A stretch of 64,000 nucleotides of DNA from Leeuwenhoekiella palythoae. GTDB lineage: Bacteria > Bacteroidota > Bacteroidia > Flavobacteriales > Flavobacteriaceae. The position numbers and the translations under genes were made by a program. Under the pieces are notes generated by a model that ran no database searches, was not told the origin of the DNA, and saw only the letters and a list, made by a program, of their open reading frames with translations. The stretch spans positions 62,001 to 126,000 of the forward strand of contig NZ_FQXT01000005.1 of the NCBI RefSeq assembly GCF_900130045.1, written 5' to 3'. How positions within the stretch are numbered: position 1 is the first letter of the stretch; the number at the start of each line of letters is the position of its first letter. Shown piece by piece: positions 8,176 through 16,463 of the stretch.

Positions 8176-9888
8176 TTGAAAAAACTCATTGGCTTTATAC
8201 GCGTTTTTGTTGGCGTATTGTTTATCATCTCAGGCTTTGTTAAACTCAATGACCCTGTTGGTTTTTCATTTAAACTTCAAGAGTATTTTGCTCCAGATGT
8301 CTTGAATATGGAGTTTATGAGTCCGTTTGCATTAGGACTCGCCATCATTCTTGTTATCGTAGAACTCGTTCTAGGTGTTGCGCTCATCATTGGCTACTAC
8401 AAGCGCCTAACGATGTGGCTACTTTTATTAATGATCATATTCTTTACGTTCCTCACCTTTTATTCGGCCTATTTTAATAAAGTGACAGATTGTGGTTGCT
8501 TTGGTGATGCATTGCCGCTCACACCCTGGCAATCTTTCACTAAAGATGTGATTTTGCTGATAATGATTGTTTTCCTGTTTATCCACATCAAACACATCAA
8601 GCCGTTTTTCTCAAACTTTAGTAGATCGATCATCATATTTGCCACATTTATCGCTTGTTTGAGTTTTGGATATTATGTTTTAATGCATTTACCGGCAATC
8701 GATTTTAGAGCGTATAAGGAAGGTGTAAATATTAGCGAAGGGATGACCATCCCTGAAGGTGCGCCGGAAGCCGTATTTGATTATCACTGGAAATTCAACA
8801 TCAACGGAGAGGAAAAAATTATTACAACGCAAGGGGAATATCCTAGCAGTGACGGAGAGTTTGTAGCAGTAGAGACCGAAGTTGTTGAGAAAGGCTACGT
8901 GCCTCCGATTCACGATTTTACCATTGAGAAAGACGGTGATAATTTCACTGAAAAATTCTTAAACACTCCAAATCTTATTGTGATCATCGCTTACGACCTC
9001 AGCAAAACAGAATGGAATGGCTGGCCGGTGATTAAAGAGCTTACCAACCAAGCGCTCAAAAAAGGATATTCGGTTATTGGGCTTACAGCTTCGGGAGATG
9101 CTTCGGTTAATGATTTAAAAGAAAAACAAAACATCAATTTTGATTTTTACTTTACCGATGCTACTACCTTAAAAACTATTGTGCGCAGTAATCCGGGTAT
9201 TGTAAAATTGCACAACGGAACCATTATTCAGAAAAGACACTGGAACGATGCTGATGAAATTGAGCTTGAAACACTTCCTTCAGCAAAAACCTCACTTGAT
9301 CTGAAGTTAAAACATCGTCTGGATAGTATCGCGCGTTATGATCAATTATACCGACCAATTCTACAGGAAACCGATGAGCAAAAACGCAAAGCATTAGCTG
9401 AAAAATCTGGTCTAAACCTTGAAGATTATTCCGGTGACCTTTGGAAAAAACAGCGTATGATTGACACCAGTAACCTTAAAATCGTAAAACACATTCTTGA
9501 TACACAAGGTTACCCCGGCAAATCTGTGGTGGGCGAACCTACAAATCTCATTGCGCTCGATGTAATTGAACACAATCCTATTCAGATTGAACAATATCTT
9601 GAGTTGTTTAAAATAGCTGCCGAAGCCGGTGAAATTCCTAAATCTAGAGTTGCTGTTCTTGAAGACAAGTATTTAATGCAGAATAACAAAGAACAACTTT
9701 ACGGAAGCCAGGCGCAAATAACTGCAGCCAACGGATTTTTCATTTGGCCGATCAAAGATGTTGCGATGGTTAATGAGCGTAGAAAAGCCGCCGGATTTGA
9801 GCGTAGCATTGAAGAATATGTAGCCGATTTAATGGGTGAAGACGCTAAGTTTAGAGCCCTCAAACTTTCTGAAATCAAAAGACTCTGA
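8176..9888 (+). CDS. DoxX/MauE membrane protein with thioredoxin-like and DUF6624-like C-terminal domains
   Basis: A 570-residue protein starting at TTG 8176, five nt after the previous stop. Residues 1-150 are a four-helix DoxX/MauE domain with the conserved SGFVKLNDP and DCGCFGDALPLTPW motifs; a fifth helix (about 158-175) leads out of the membrane. Residues 235-365 look like a thioredoxin fold without CxxC (VIIAYDLSKTEW, then NPGIVKLHNGTI), as in the BT_3928 family. That family normally ends here at about 360 residues. This protein continues with some 200 residues resembling DUF6624 (IDTSNLKIVKHIL, GYPGKSVVGE, EHNPIQIEQYL, LEDKYLM, LYGSQ). The role is unknown; MauE relatives support periplasmic redox maturation. 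No internal stop or frame change is visible, so the fusion appears real. Confidence 0.82.
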   Translation: MKKLIGFIRVFVGVLFIISGFVKLNDPVGFSFKLQEYFAPDVLNMEFMSPFALGLAIILVIVELVLGVALIIGYYKRLTMWLLLLMIIFFTFLTFYSAYFNKVTDCGCFGDALPLTPWQSFTKDVILLIMIVFLFIHIKHIKPFFSNFSRSIIIFATFIACLSFGYYVLMHLPAIDFRAYKEGVNISEGMTIPEGAPEAVFDYHWKFNINGEEKIITTQGEYPSSDGEFVAVETEVVEKGYVPPIHDFTIEKDGDNFTEKFLNTPNLIVIIAYDLSKTEWNGWPVIKELTNQALKKGYSVIGLTASGDASVNDLKEKQNINFDFYFTDATTLKTIVRSNPGIVKLHNGTIIQKRHWNDADEIELETLPSAKTSLDLKLKHRLDSIARYDQLYRPILQETDEQKRKALAEKSGLNLEDYSGDLWKKQRMIDTSNLKIVKHILDTQGYPGKSVVGEPTNLIALDVIEHNPIQIEQYLELFKIAAEAGEIPKSRVAVLEDKYLMQNNKEQLYGSQAQITAANGFFIWPIKDVAMVNERRKAAGFERSIEEYVADLMGEDAKFRALKLSEIKRL

Positions 9889-10961
9889 TTTTTTATATTT
9901 TAAATAAATTAGGATATGCACTACTCACACTCTTTGGGGTGATTACCGTAGTGTTTTTGTTATTCACCGTTTTACCCGGTGATCCCGCAAGAATGATGCT
10001 TGATCAAAATGAAGATCCTGAGCAACTTGCGATCATCAAACACAAATACGGTTTTGATCAGCCGGTGCTGACGCAATACGGCTATTATTTGAATGATCTT
10101 TCGCCGATTTCTATTCATCAAAATACCGGAAACGGCTATACCAGCCTTGCATCAGAAAAATACGCGTACACTAAGCTTGTAGATTTTGGTGCGCGTTCTT
10201 TGGTTTTAAAAAAGCCCTACTTAAGAGAGTCCTTTCAGAAAACCGGAAAAACCGTTGTTGAGGTTATTTCAGAAACCTTACCCAATACGATCGTTCTTGC
10301 GGTAAGCGCTATTTTTATCGCGATCAGTTTAGGTATCCTGTTGGGCATTGTTTCCGCAAATATGCGTGATACGTGGCTCGATAAAACCATTCAGGTGATC
10401 AGCACTTTTGGGATGAGCGTTCCTAGTTTTTTTAGTGCGATCCTCTTTGCGTGGTTATTCGGTTTTGTGCTGAATAAGTATACTAACTTGAATATGACCG
10501 GAAGCCTATATGAGATGGATGATTTTGGCGAGGGCATTCACATTCAGCTTAAAAACATCATTTTACCGGCGATCGTTTTGGGAATACGACCGCTTGCCGT
10601 TGTGATTCAATTGATGCGAAATTCTTTACTCGAAGTTTATAATCAAGAATACATACGCACAGCGAAAGCTAAAGGGCTTAATCAGCGTCAGATCGTTTGG
10701 CGTCACGCACTTAAAAATGCTTTGAATCCCGTCGTTACCGCTGTTTCTGGTTGGTTTGCTTCGATGCTTGCCGGTGCCGTCTTTGTAGAATATATTTTTG
10801 GGTGGAATGGACTTGGTAAAGAAGTAGTAGACGCGCTGAATACTTTAGACCTTCCTATAATTATGGGGGCTGTTTTAGTAATAGCTACAACTTTTATTCT
10901 CATCAACATTCTCGTAGACATTATTTATGGAATTCTAGACCCTAAAGTGCGTATTAGATAG
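9885..10961 (+). CDS. DppB-like ABC transporter permease, orphan
   Basis: An inner-membrane permease of the dipeptide/nickel (DppB) family. The conserved N-terminus of the family, a helix ending in VLPGDPARMM, is present in frame only if translation begins upstream of GTG 9939. The frame is open from 9873, and the only candidates there are CTG 9885 or ATT 9888, overlapping the TGA of the previous gene. I chose 9885; GTG 9939 would lose most of the first helix. Further features are the helices near residues 130-160, 185 and 285-350, and the EAA-type loop with EYIRTAKAKGLNQRQIVWRH. No DppC, ATPase or binding protein is adjacent. An inserted segment of about 100 residues after the first helix is periplasmic. 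Confidence 0.8.
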   Translation: MIFYILNKLGYALLTLFGVITVVFLLFTVLPGDPARMMLDQNEDPEQLAIIKHKYGFDQPVLTQYGYYLNDLSPISIHQNTGNGYTSLASEKYAYTKLVDFGARSLVLKKPYLRESFQKTGKTVVEVISETLPNTIVLAVSAIFIAISLGILLGIVSANMRDTWLDKTIQVISTFGMSVPSFFSAILFAWLFGFVLNKYTNLNMTGSLYEMDDFGEGIHIQLKNIILPAIVLGIRPLAVVIQLMRNSLLEVYNQEYIRTAKAKGLNQRQIVWRHALKNALNPVVTAVSGWFASMLAGAVFVEYIFGWNGLGKEVVDALNTLDLPIIMGAVLVIATTFILINILVDIIYGILDPKVRIR

Positions 10962-11016
10962 GTCAAATGTTGTAGAATACGCCGACTAATCCTAATTTTA
11001 TAATTTATTTCATTTT

Positions 11017-11499
11017 ATGAAAAATACACTTACAATTTTAGCAATCTTGCTTATTTCATTTGCCTTTTCACAAAAAAAGTCATTTTCTGAGGAAGCCATA
11101 CAAGATAAATTACTGGATTTAGACGGTTCTGAAATTGCATTTAAAGATATTATTGAGCAGCATAAAGGCCAAAGTGTCTTGATAGACATCTGGGCATCTT
11201 GGTGTAAAGACTGCATTGCAGGATTTCCCGATCTCAAAAAACTACAACAGGATAATCCTGACTTGGATTACATCTTCCTTTCGTTAGACAAAGAGATTGA
11301 CAGATGGAAGGCTGGGATCAAAAAATACGATCTCAAAGGTGATCATTATTATATAAAATCAGGCTGGAAAGGTCCACTATGCAGCAGTATAGATCTAGAC
11401 TGGATTCCGCGTTACATTTTGCTCGACGCTTCCGGAACCATTAAAGTTTATAGAGCAATAACTACTAAAGACAATCAACTACTAAATCAAATACAATGA
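11017..11499 (+). CDS. TlpA-like periplasmic thioredoxin
   Basis: A 160-residue exported thioredoxin-fold protein. Residues 1-18 are a signal peptide (ILLISFAFSQ). The redox site is WASWCKDC at about residues 64-71, followed by FPDLKKLQ and the cis-Pro loop WIPRYILLD. It probably reduces or exchanges disulfides in the periplasm. Its stop overlaps the tpiA start (ATGA), so the two are translationally coupled. The nearby DoxX-thioredoxin protein suggests a redox theme, which is inference. Confidence 0.85.
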   Translation: MKNTLTILAILLISFAFSQKKSFSEEAIQDKLLDLDGSEIAFKDIIEQHKGQSVLIDIWASWCKDCIAGFPDLKKLQQDNPDLDYIFLSLDKEIDRWKAGIKKYDLKGDHYYIKSGWKGPLCSSIDLDWIPRYILLDASGTIKVYRAITTKDNQLLNQIQ

Positions 11500-12245
11500 G
11501 AAAAAATATCGTAGCCGGTAACTGGAAAATGAATACCGATCTTGCAGACACGCAAGAATTAATCGCCGGACTCAAAAAAATCTCTAAAACTTCAGATGCT
11601 GAAGTAATCATCGCACCTCCTTTTACCAATCTTTATTCTGCTTTTGAAACGCTTAAGGACTCTGATATTGAGGTAGCGGCGCAAAATATGCATCAATCCT
11701 CTTCTGGTGCTTTTACCGGTGAGATCAGTGCAGCTATGCTTAAGGGTGTTGGTGTAAAAACGGTTATTCTTGGTCATAGTGAGCGTCGTGCTTATTTTGG
11801 CGAAAAAGAAGATCTGCTTGCTGAAAAAGTAAACGCAGCGCTAGAAAATGAAATGAAAGTGATCTACTGTTTTGGTGAAGAACTAAAAGATCGAAACTTT
11901 GGAGAGCATTTTGAGGTTGTAAATAAGCAAATCAGTCAGGCGCTTTTTCACCTAGACGCAGACGCTTGGAAACATATTGTATTAGCGTATGAGCCGGTTT
12001 GGGCAATTGGTACAGGTGAAACTGCCAGTCCGGAGCAAGCACAAGAAATGCACGCTTTTATCAGAAAAACTATTGCAGACGAATATTCTAAAGAAATCGC
12101 TGATAATGTTACCATCCTTTACGGAGGAAGTGTAAAACCAGCTAATGCTAAAGAAATCTTTTCTAAACCAGATGTTGACGGTGGTCTTATAGGTGGTGCT
12201 TCTTTAAAAGCAGAAGACTTTATGACCATTGTAAATGCATTTTAA
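11496..12245 (+). CDS. tpiA: Triosephosphate isomerase
   Basis: A 249-residue TIM barrel interconverting dihydroxyacetone phosphate and glyceraldehyde 3-phosphate. The catalytic Lys lies in AGNWKMN (residues 7-13), the electrophilic His in LGHSERR, the catalytic Glu in AYEPVWAIGTG, and the phosphate loop in LYGGSVKP. All key residues are present and the length is normal. ATG 11496 overlaps the TGA of the TlpA gene by 4 nt; prmA follows after 8 nt. Confidence 0.97.
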   Translation: MRKNIVAGNWKMNTDLADTQELIAGLKKISKTSDAEVIIAPPFTNLYSAFETLKDSDIEVAAQNMHQSSSGAFTGEISAAMLKGVGVKTVILGHSERRAYFGEKEDLLAEKVNAALENEMKVIYCFGEELKDRNFGEHFEVVNKQISQALFHLDADAWKHIVLAYEPVWAIGTGETASPEQAQEMHAFIRKTIADEYSKEIADNVTILYGGSVKPANAKEIFSKPDVDGGLIGGASLKAEDFMTIVNAF

Positions 12246-12253
12246 ATCTATTT

Positions 12254-13090
12254 ATGGCAGAGGTATATGCTGAATATGAGTTTAAGGTCAATCCGGTAAA
12301 TCCCGGTGCCGAAATACTCATTGCAGAGTTGAGCCAACTTGACTTTGAAAGTTTTGATGAGACAGACGAGGGTGTAAAAGCATACATCCTCGCTTCTTTA
12401 GATAAAGAAAATTTACTCGACGAAGTCTTTATTCTTAACAATCCTGAATTTGAAATCACTTATTCCATTAACACCATTGAACCGGTGAATTGGAATGAAG
12501 AATGGGAGAAGAACTTTGAACCCATTGAAGTAGATGGTATTTGCTCTGTGCGGGCTCCTTTTCACCCTAAACCTGATATGGAATATGATATCGTGATCGA
12601 GCCTAAAATGTCTTTTGGCACCGGGCATCACGAGACCACCCATTTGATGATCAAGCATCTTATTAAAATAGATGTCAAAGGAAAAAGCACACTCGATATG
12701 GGTTGCGGCACTGGTATTCTGGCAATTTTTGCTGCCCTTAAGGGTGCAAAACCAGTTGATGCTATTGATATTGATCCTTGGTGTTTTGAAAACACAGTTG
12801 AAAATAAGTCCCGAAATGATGTAGATTTCATTAAGGCTTACGAAGGTGATGCGACGATGCTAGGCGATACGCATTATGATTTGATAATCGCTAACATCAA
12901 TCGCAACATTCTTTTACAGGATATTCCTACGTATGCTAAATGTCTGAATCACGAAGGAATTCTTCTTTTAAGTGGATTTTATACGCAAGACATTCCTGCG
13001 ATTACTAATGTGTGTAATCAGCACGGTTTAAATTTTATCATGAATTTTGAAAAAAATAACTGGGTAGCGTGTAAATTTGTAAAAAATTAA
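12254..13090 (+). CDS. prmA: Ribosomal protein L11 methyltransferase
   Basis: A 278-residue SAM-dependent methyltransferase that trimethylates L11. The N-terminal substrate domain (residues 1-100) contains WNEEWEKNFEPI. The Rossmann domain has MSFGTGHHETT, then SAM motif I LDMGCGTGILAIFAA, the acidic strand end VDAIDIDPW, and the NIN motif in LIIANINRNIL. Gene order tpiA-prmA-clpS is common in Flavobacteriia. The start at ATG 12254 gives a standard N-terminus. Confidence 0.94.
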   Translation: MAEVYAEYEFKVNPVNPGAEILIAELSQLDFESFDETDEGVKAYILASLDKENLLDEVFILNNPEFEITYSINTIEPVNWNEEWEKNFEPIEVDGICSVRAPFHPKPDMEYDIVIEPKMSFGTGHHETTHLMIKHLIKIDVKGKSTLDMGCGTGILAIFAALKGAKPVDAIDIDPWCFENTVENKSRNDVDFIKAYEGDATMLGDTHYDLIIANINRNILLQDIPTYAKCLNHEGILLLSGFYTQDIPAITNVCNQHGLNFIMNFEKNNWVACKFVKN

Positions 13091-13116
13091 TTCCCTGAAC
13101 CTAAGTTTTTTACACC

Positions 13117-13392
13117 ATGAGCACAAGAGAGAAGGTACAAGAAGAAGTTGATATCCTCGAGGCAGTAGATAGAAATAATGAGATCGTAGTATATAACGAC
13201 GATGTAAATACTTTTGATCACGTAATAGACACCTTAATACAGGTTTGTGATCACACACCTATTCAGGCAGAGCAATGTTCCTTAATAGTTCATTACAAGG
13301 GTAAATGCACCGTAAAAACCGGCAGCTATGATGATCTTGAGCCCAGATGTTCTGCATTATTAGATGCAGGTTTAAGCGCTGAAATTATTTAA
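13117..13392 (+). CDS. clpS: ATP-dependent Clp protease adaptor ClpS
   Basis: A 91-residue adaptor that delivers N-degron substrates to ClpAP/ClpCP. The conserved core has VVYNDDVNTFDHVI (residues 28-41), where the Asn-Asp and following residues form the N-end residue pocket, then VCDHTPIQAEQ and the HYKGKCTVKTG strand. It lacks a long N-terminal extension. It is last in the rightward run and is followed by a terminator. Confidence 0.94.
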   Translation: MSTREKVQEEVDILEAVDRNNEIVVYNDDVNTFDHVIDTLIQVCDHTPIQAEQCSLIVHYKGKCTVKTGSYDDLEPRCSALLDAGLSAEII

Positions 13393-13416
13393 ATACTTCG
13401 CACATAAAACAGTTTC

Positions 13417-13442
13417 AAAGCCTCTATTTTAGAGGCTTTTTT
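13417..13442 (+). terminator. Rho-independent terminator after clpS
   Basis: AAAGCCTCT pairs with AGAGGCTTT around a short ATTTT loop, followed by a T-run. It closes the run that began at 7619. Confidence 0.85.
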
Positions 13443-13566
13443 CTTACATAACATTTTATCCTAAATGATTTAAAATCGTTAAAAGTTTTATTTTTAACGT
13501 TTAAGTGTTTGCTATTCTGAATAATTATAATAATTTACAAGTATTATTAACACTAACTATTATTAT

Positions 13567-14436
13567 ATGTTATCAGAAACATTTAAAAAAGTAGGCTTGT
13601 TAAGCCTAGGAATTTCTCTGGCACTTACATCTTGTTCTGAAGATGTTGAAGAAACCTCGACAGCAACTGCTGAACCAACAGCAAATCTCGAGGTTTCTCA
13701 AGCCATCATCCAGCAAGTTGAAGACTTGGGGATGAACACCAATTATGTACGTTGGGATGACTTTTATTTTCCTGACGGCTCTTCTGAACCTCGCCTTTTT
13801 TTAGAGGAAGATGTCATCATTACTCCTGAAGAACTTTCTGCAATGGCCGCTAACGTTGAAGAATCAAAATCAGGAAAAGGCGACTCTAAACAGTATCGTA
13901 CTTCATCTTTAGTAAGTCAAGGTAGAACGATCTCTATCATTGGTTATACCGGCGGAAGTCAGGCGTTAAGTCAAAAAGAACGTACGGCTTTGCAATGGGC
14001 GGTAGACAACTACAATCGCCTAAGTGGCGTAAGTATCAGTTTTAATTTGACTTTTGGCACTAACTATCAGGATAAAGATATGGTCGTTTACAACAACACG
14101 GTCAACAATCCTAATGGTGCCGGCGGTAGCGCAGGATTCCCAAGTAATGGTTTGCCTTACAAATTTGTTCAGATTTATGGTCTTACCAATTATGACACCA
14201 ATGTGGTAGAGCACGTTATTACCCACGAGATTGGTCACTCGGTTGGATTTAGACATACAGACTGGTTTAGCAGACAAAGTTGTGGACAAAACGTAAATGA
14301 AGGTGGTGACACCAACCACGTGGCAGGAACTCCTACAGGTTACGATCCTACCTCTGTAATGCTCGCTTGTTTTAGCGCTAGTGAAGATGGGGAATTTAAT
14401 GCCAATGACATCACTGCATTAAACAATATGTACTAG
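13567..14436 (+). CDS. M57-type zinc metalloprotease lipoprotein (HEIGH motif)
   Basis: A 289-residue exported protease. The signal peptide ends in a lipobox (LALTSC), placing the lipidated Cys at residue 23. The catalytic metzincin motif HEIGHSVGFRH covers residues 220-230: His220, His224 and His230 bind zinc and Glu221 is the base. A downstream DPTSVMLACF segment is in the position of the metzincin Met-turn. This corresponds to the M57/dual-action HEIGH peptidase family. Residues 30-110 may act as a propeptide. It stands alone between two terminators. Confidence 0.85.
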   Translation: MLSETFKKVGLLSLGISLALTSCSEDVEETSTATAEPTANLEVSQAIIQQVEDLGMNTNYVRWDDFYFPDGSSEPRLFLEEDVIITPEELSAMAANVEESKSGKGDSKQYRTSSLVSQGRTISIIGYTGGSQALSQKERTALQWAVDNYNRLSGVSISFNLTFGTNYQDKDMVVYNNTVNNPNGAGGSAGFPSNGLPYKFVQIYGLTNYDTNVVEHVITHEIGHSVGFRHTDWFSRQSCGQNVNEGGDTNHVAGTPTGYDPTSVMLACFSASEDGEFNANDITALNNMY

Positions 14437-14455
14437 AGATTAATTAGCCAATTTT

Positions 14456-14486
14456 AAAGCCGTTTCTCACCAAAACGGCTTTTTTT
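14456..14486 (+). terminator. Rho-independent terminator after the metalloprotease gene
   Basis: AAAGCCGTTT pairs with AAACGGCTTT around a 7-nt loop, followed by TTTTT. Confidence 0.85.
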
Positions 14487-14496
14487 ATTTTAATGT

Positions 14497-14526
14497 TTGC
14501 AGAACTCCAAAAAAGGTTTATATTTG
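14497..14526 (+). promoter_or_regulatory. Promoter for tRNA-Arg
   Basis: TTG at 14497-14499 and TATATTTG at 14519-14526 are separated by 19 nt, a textbook Bacteroidota -33/-7 promoter. The start should fall near 14531, about 43 nt upstream of the tRNA. Confidence 0.75.
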
Positions 14527-14573
14527 CACCCGCAAAATGAGATAACCAATGGTTATTATTTTGCAGATAAAAA

Positions 14574-14647
14574 GGCCTCGTGGCGCAACTGAATAGCGCA
14601 TCTGATTACGGCTCAGAAGGTTGCAGGTTTGAATCCTGCCGAGGTCA
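14574..14647 (+). tRNA. tRNA-Arg(ACG)
   Basis: The acceptor arm GGCCTCG pairs with CGAGGTC (one G-U). The anticodon arm is TCTGA-TTACGGC-TCAGA, giving anticodon ACG, which becomes ICG and reads CGU/CGC/CGA. The T arm is GCAGG-TTTGAAT-CCTGC. CCA is not encoded (ACA follows). Confidence 0.95.
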
Positions 14648-14654
14648 CAAAAGG

Positions 14655-14684
14655 AAAGCCACTCAATAATTGAGTGGCTTTTTT
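14655..14684 (+). terminator. Terminator after tRNA-Arg
   Basis: AAAGCCACTCAAT pairs with ATTGAGTGGCTTT almost without a loop, followed by TTTT. It lies between convergent units and may also stop the leftward GH28 gene, though the U-tract on that strand is interrupted. Confidence 0.8.
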
Positions 14685-16035
14685 ATTTAACCGAAGATGG
14701 TGTTCCCGCCGCTTCCCCGATCTGAATATTTTTAAACTGAACTCCTTCAGTATCTCTTATAGTAAGTGCATTTTTAGCCTTAGTAATTTGAATATTTTCT
14801 AACCGAATATCTGAAATAGGTTGCTTAGGATAGCCTTCTAACACAATACCAAAATTTTCTGCCTGATCAAAATATAGATTTTTTAAAAGGATCTTAGATA
14901 TTTTAGAGATATGCTTTCCGCTGCCTTCACCGTGATAGTTGGCCGTCATAAAAATGGCATCCTCTACCCTTTTAAACGTATTGTTACTAATATTTATATT
15001 TCTGATATACCCACCACGATCTGAATTGGTTTTAAAATAAACTCCTCGTTTGAGATAGCCCCAAGCTTCGTTATTATATACATAAACATCACGAACCCCG
15101 GCAGACATCTCACTTCCTATCACAATCGCGTGCAGTCCTTTAAATTTACAATCGCGTACAACAATACGTTCAGAAGGTGTTGCGGCATTTGCGCGACCTT
15201 CGGTATCTCGCCCGGCTTTTATAGCAACATTATCATCACTATTATTAAAAACTACATTCTTTATCACCACATTACTGGCGTACTCTAAGTCAATACCGTC
15301 GTTATTTTTATTTTGAGAATCATAAGAGATTCCGTCAATAGTTATGTTATTAGAACGCAAAAGATGTACGCACCAAAAAGGCGAATTTTCAAACCGGACA
15401 CCTTCAATTAGAATGCGTTTTGAATCAAAAAACTGCACCAATTGCGGCCGTAAGAAATGTCCGTTTCCAAATCTTCGTGATGTTACCGCCGTTTGCTGTT
15501 GATTCATTTTTCGGGAGGCTAGCTTATCTGCTTCTTCTCGAATTTTATAAGTAGCCCAAATTCCGTCACCATTGCCATTAATCTTGCCGCTACCGGTGAT
15601 CGCTAGATCCTCTGCCTGGTACGCATAAATTAACGGACTGTAGTTATAAATAAACGTGCCTTCCCAACTGGTTGCGACTAAAGGATAGTCACTAGGAGTA
15701 TCACTAAAATTAAGAACTGCCCCAGCCTCAAGGTGTAGATTGATTTTGCTTTTTAAATGAATAGGTCCTTTCAGCAAATAGCTTCCTTTAGGAACTTTTA
15801 AAATACCGCCTCCTGCTTTAACCAAAGCAGCAATAGCCTTATCAAATCCCGGCTTATCATTTTTAGCATCATCTGCCTTAACGCCATAGTCTAACACATT
15901 AATCGTCCTTTCTGGAATATTAGGCGTTTCTATAGATTCTTCTATCTGCTGTATCTGGGTAAAATGACTATCCTGAGCAAAACAGCACGCATTAAAACTT
16001 AAAAAGAGGACAAATAGGAAATAGTAAATACGCAT
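14683..16035 (-). CDS. Glycoside hydrolase family 28 (polygalacturonase-like)
   Basis: A 450-residue secreted right-handed beta-helix enzyme. Residues 1-20 are a signal peptide (CCFAQ; the Cys pair could instead be a weak lipobox). The pectate-lyase-like start INVLDYGVKADD lies at 45-56. The GH28 catalytic elements are NNDGID (244-249), the paired Asp in NSDD (267-268), His302 in LHAIVIGS, and the R-x-K-type stretch RGVYFKTN (330-337). The first motif is NND, as often in exo-acting or rhamnogalacturonan-type members, rather than the NTD of endo-polygalacturonases. It likely removes galacturonic acid units from pectin. It faces a GH2 enzyme across a small hypothetical gene. Confidence 0.88.
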   Translation of the reverse strand: MRIYYFLFVLFLSFNACCFAQDSHFTQIQQIEESIETPNIPERTINVLDYGVKADDAKNDKPGFDKAIAALVKAGGGILKVPKGSYLLKGPIHLKSKINLHLEAGAVLNFSDTPSDYPLVATSWEGTFIYNYSPLIYAYQAEDLAITGSGKINGNGDGIWATYKIREEADKLASRKMNQQQTAVTSRRFGNGHFLRPQLVQFFDSKRILIEGVRFENSPFWCVHLLRSNNITIDGISYDSQNKNNDGIDLEYASNVVIKNVVFNNSDDNVAIKAGRDTEGRANAATPSERIVVRDCKFKGLHAIVIGSEMSAGVRDVYVYNNEAWGYLKRGVYFKTNSDRGGYIRNINISNNTFKRVEDAIFMTANYHGEGSGKHISKISKILLKNLYFDQAENFGIVLEGYPKQPISDIRLENIQITKAKNALTIRDTEGVQFKNIQIGEAAGTPSSVK

Positions 16036-16162
16036 TGGAAAAAAGATTACTTTAAACTGAATTGACTAAAAATACCCAAAATAAACAAGGCTGCGAAATC
16101 GATTGCATCAATTACTTAAGGTTTTGCTTTTTCTTTCGACTAAAAGCCTAGAACAAATCATT

Positions 16163-16390
16163 ATGCTAGAGCTTCAAATCACAAATACCACAGACTACAA
16201 ATTGTTGATTGATCGAATAGAGCAAATACTCATTCCTTCTAAAATCACAATAACTGCAGAGGCAACGACGCCTATTCTTCTAGACAGCGACAAATCGGTT
16301 GAAGGTACAAGCGCCATTCACAAATACCTTGATGAGTTGGAAAGTTTTTCGAAACAATGGTACGCATGCCGTTGTGATATGTTTCCATAA
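16163..16390 (+). CDS. Hypothetical 75-residue protein
   Basis: From ATG 16163 the product is a small soluble protein with an N-terminal alpha/beta pattern (MLELQITNTTDYKLLIDRIE) and a C-terminal WYACRCDMFP ending. An upstream in-frame ATG at 16103 would add 20 residues but lies within the probable promoter region of the divergent GH28 gene. I recognise no family. There is no signal peptide. Coding status is probable but not certain. Confidence 0.5.
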   Translation: MLELQITNTTDYKLLIDRIEQILIPSKITITAEATTPILLDSDKSVEGTSAIHKYLDELESFSKQWYACRCDMFP

Positions 16391-16463
16391 GAATTCAAAT
16401 AAAACGTATTTATTACATTTAATTATTTCTATTTTTAGAGCCTAGTTTTTCAAACACCAGATT

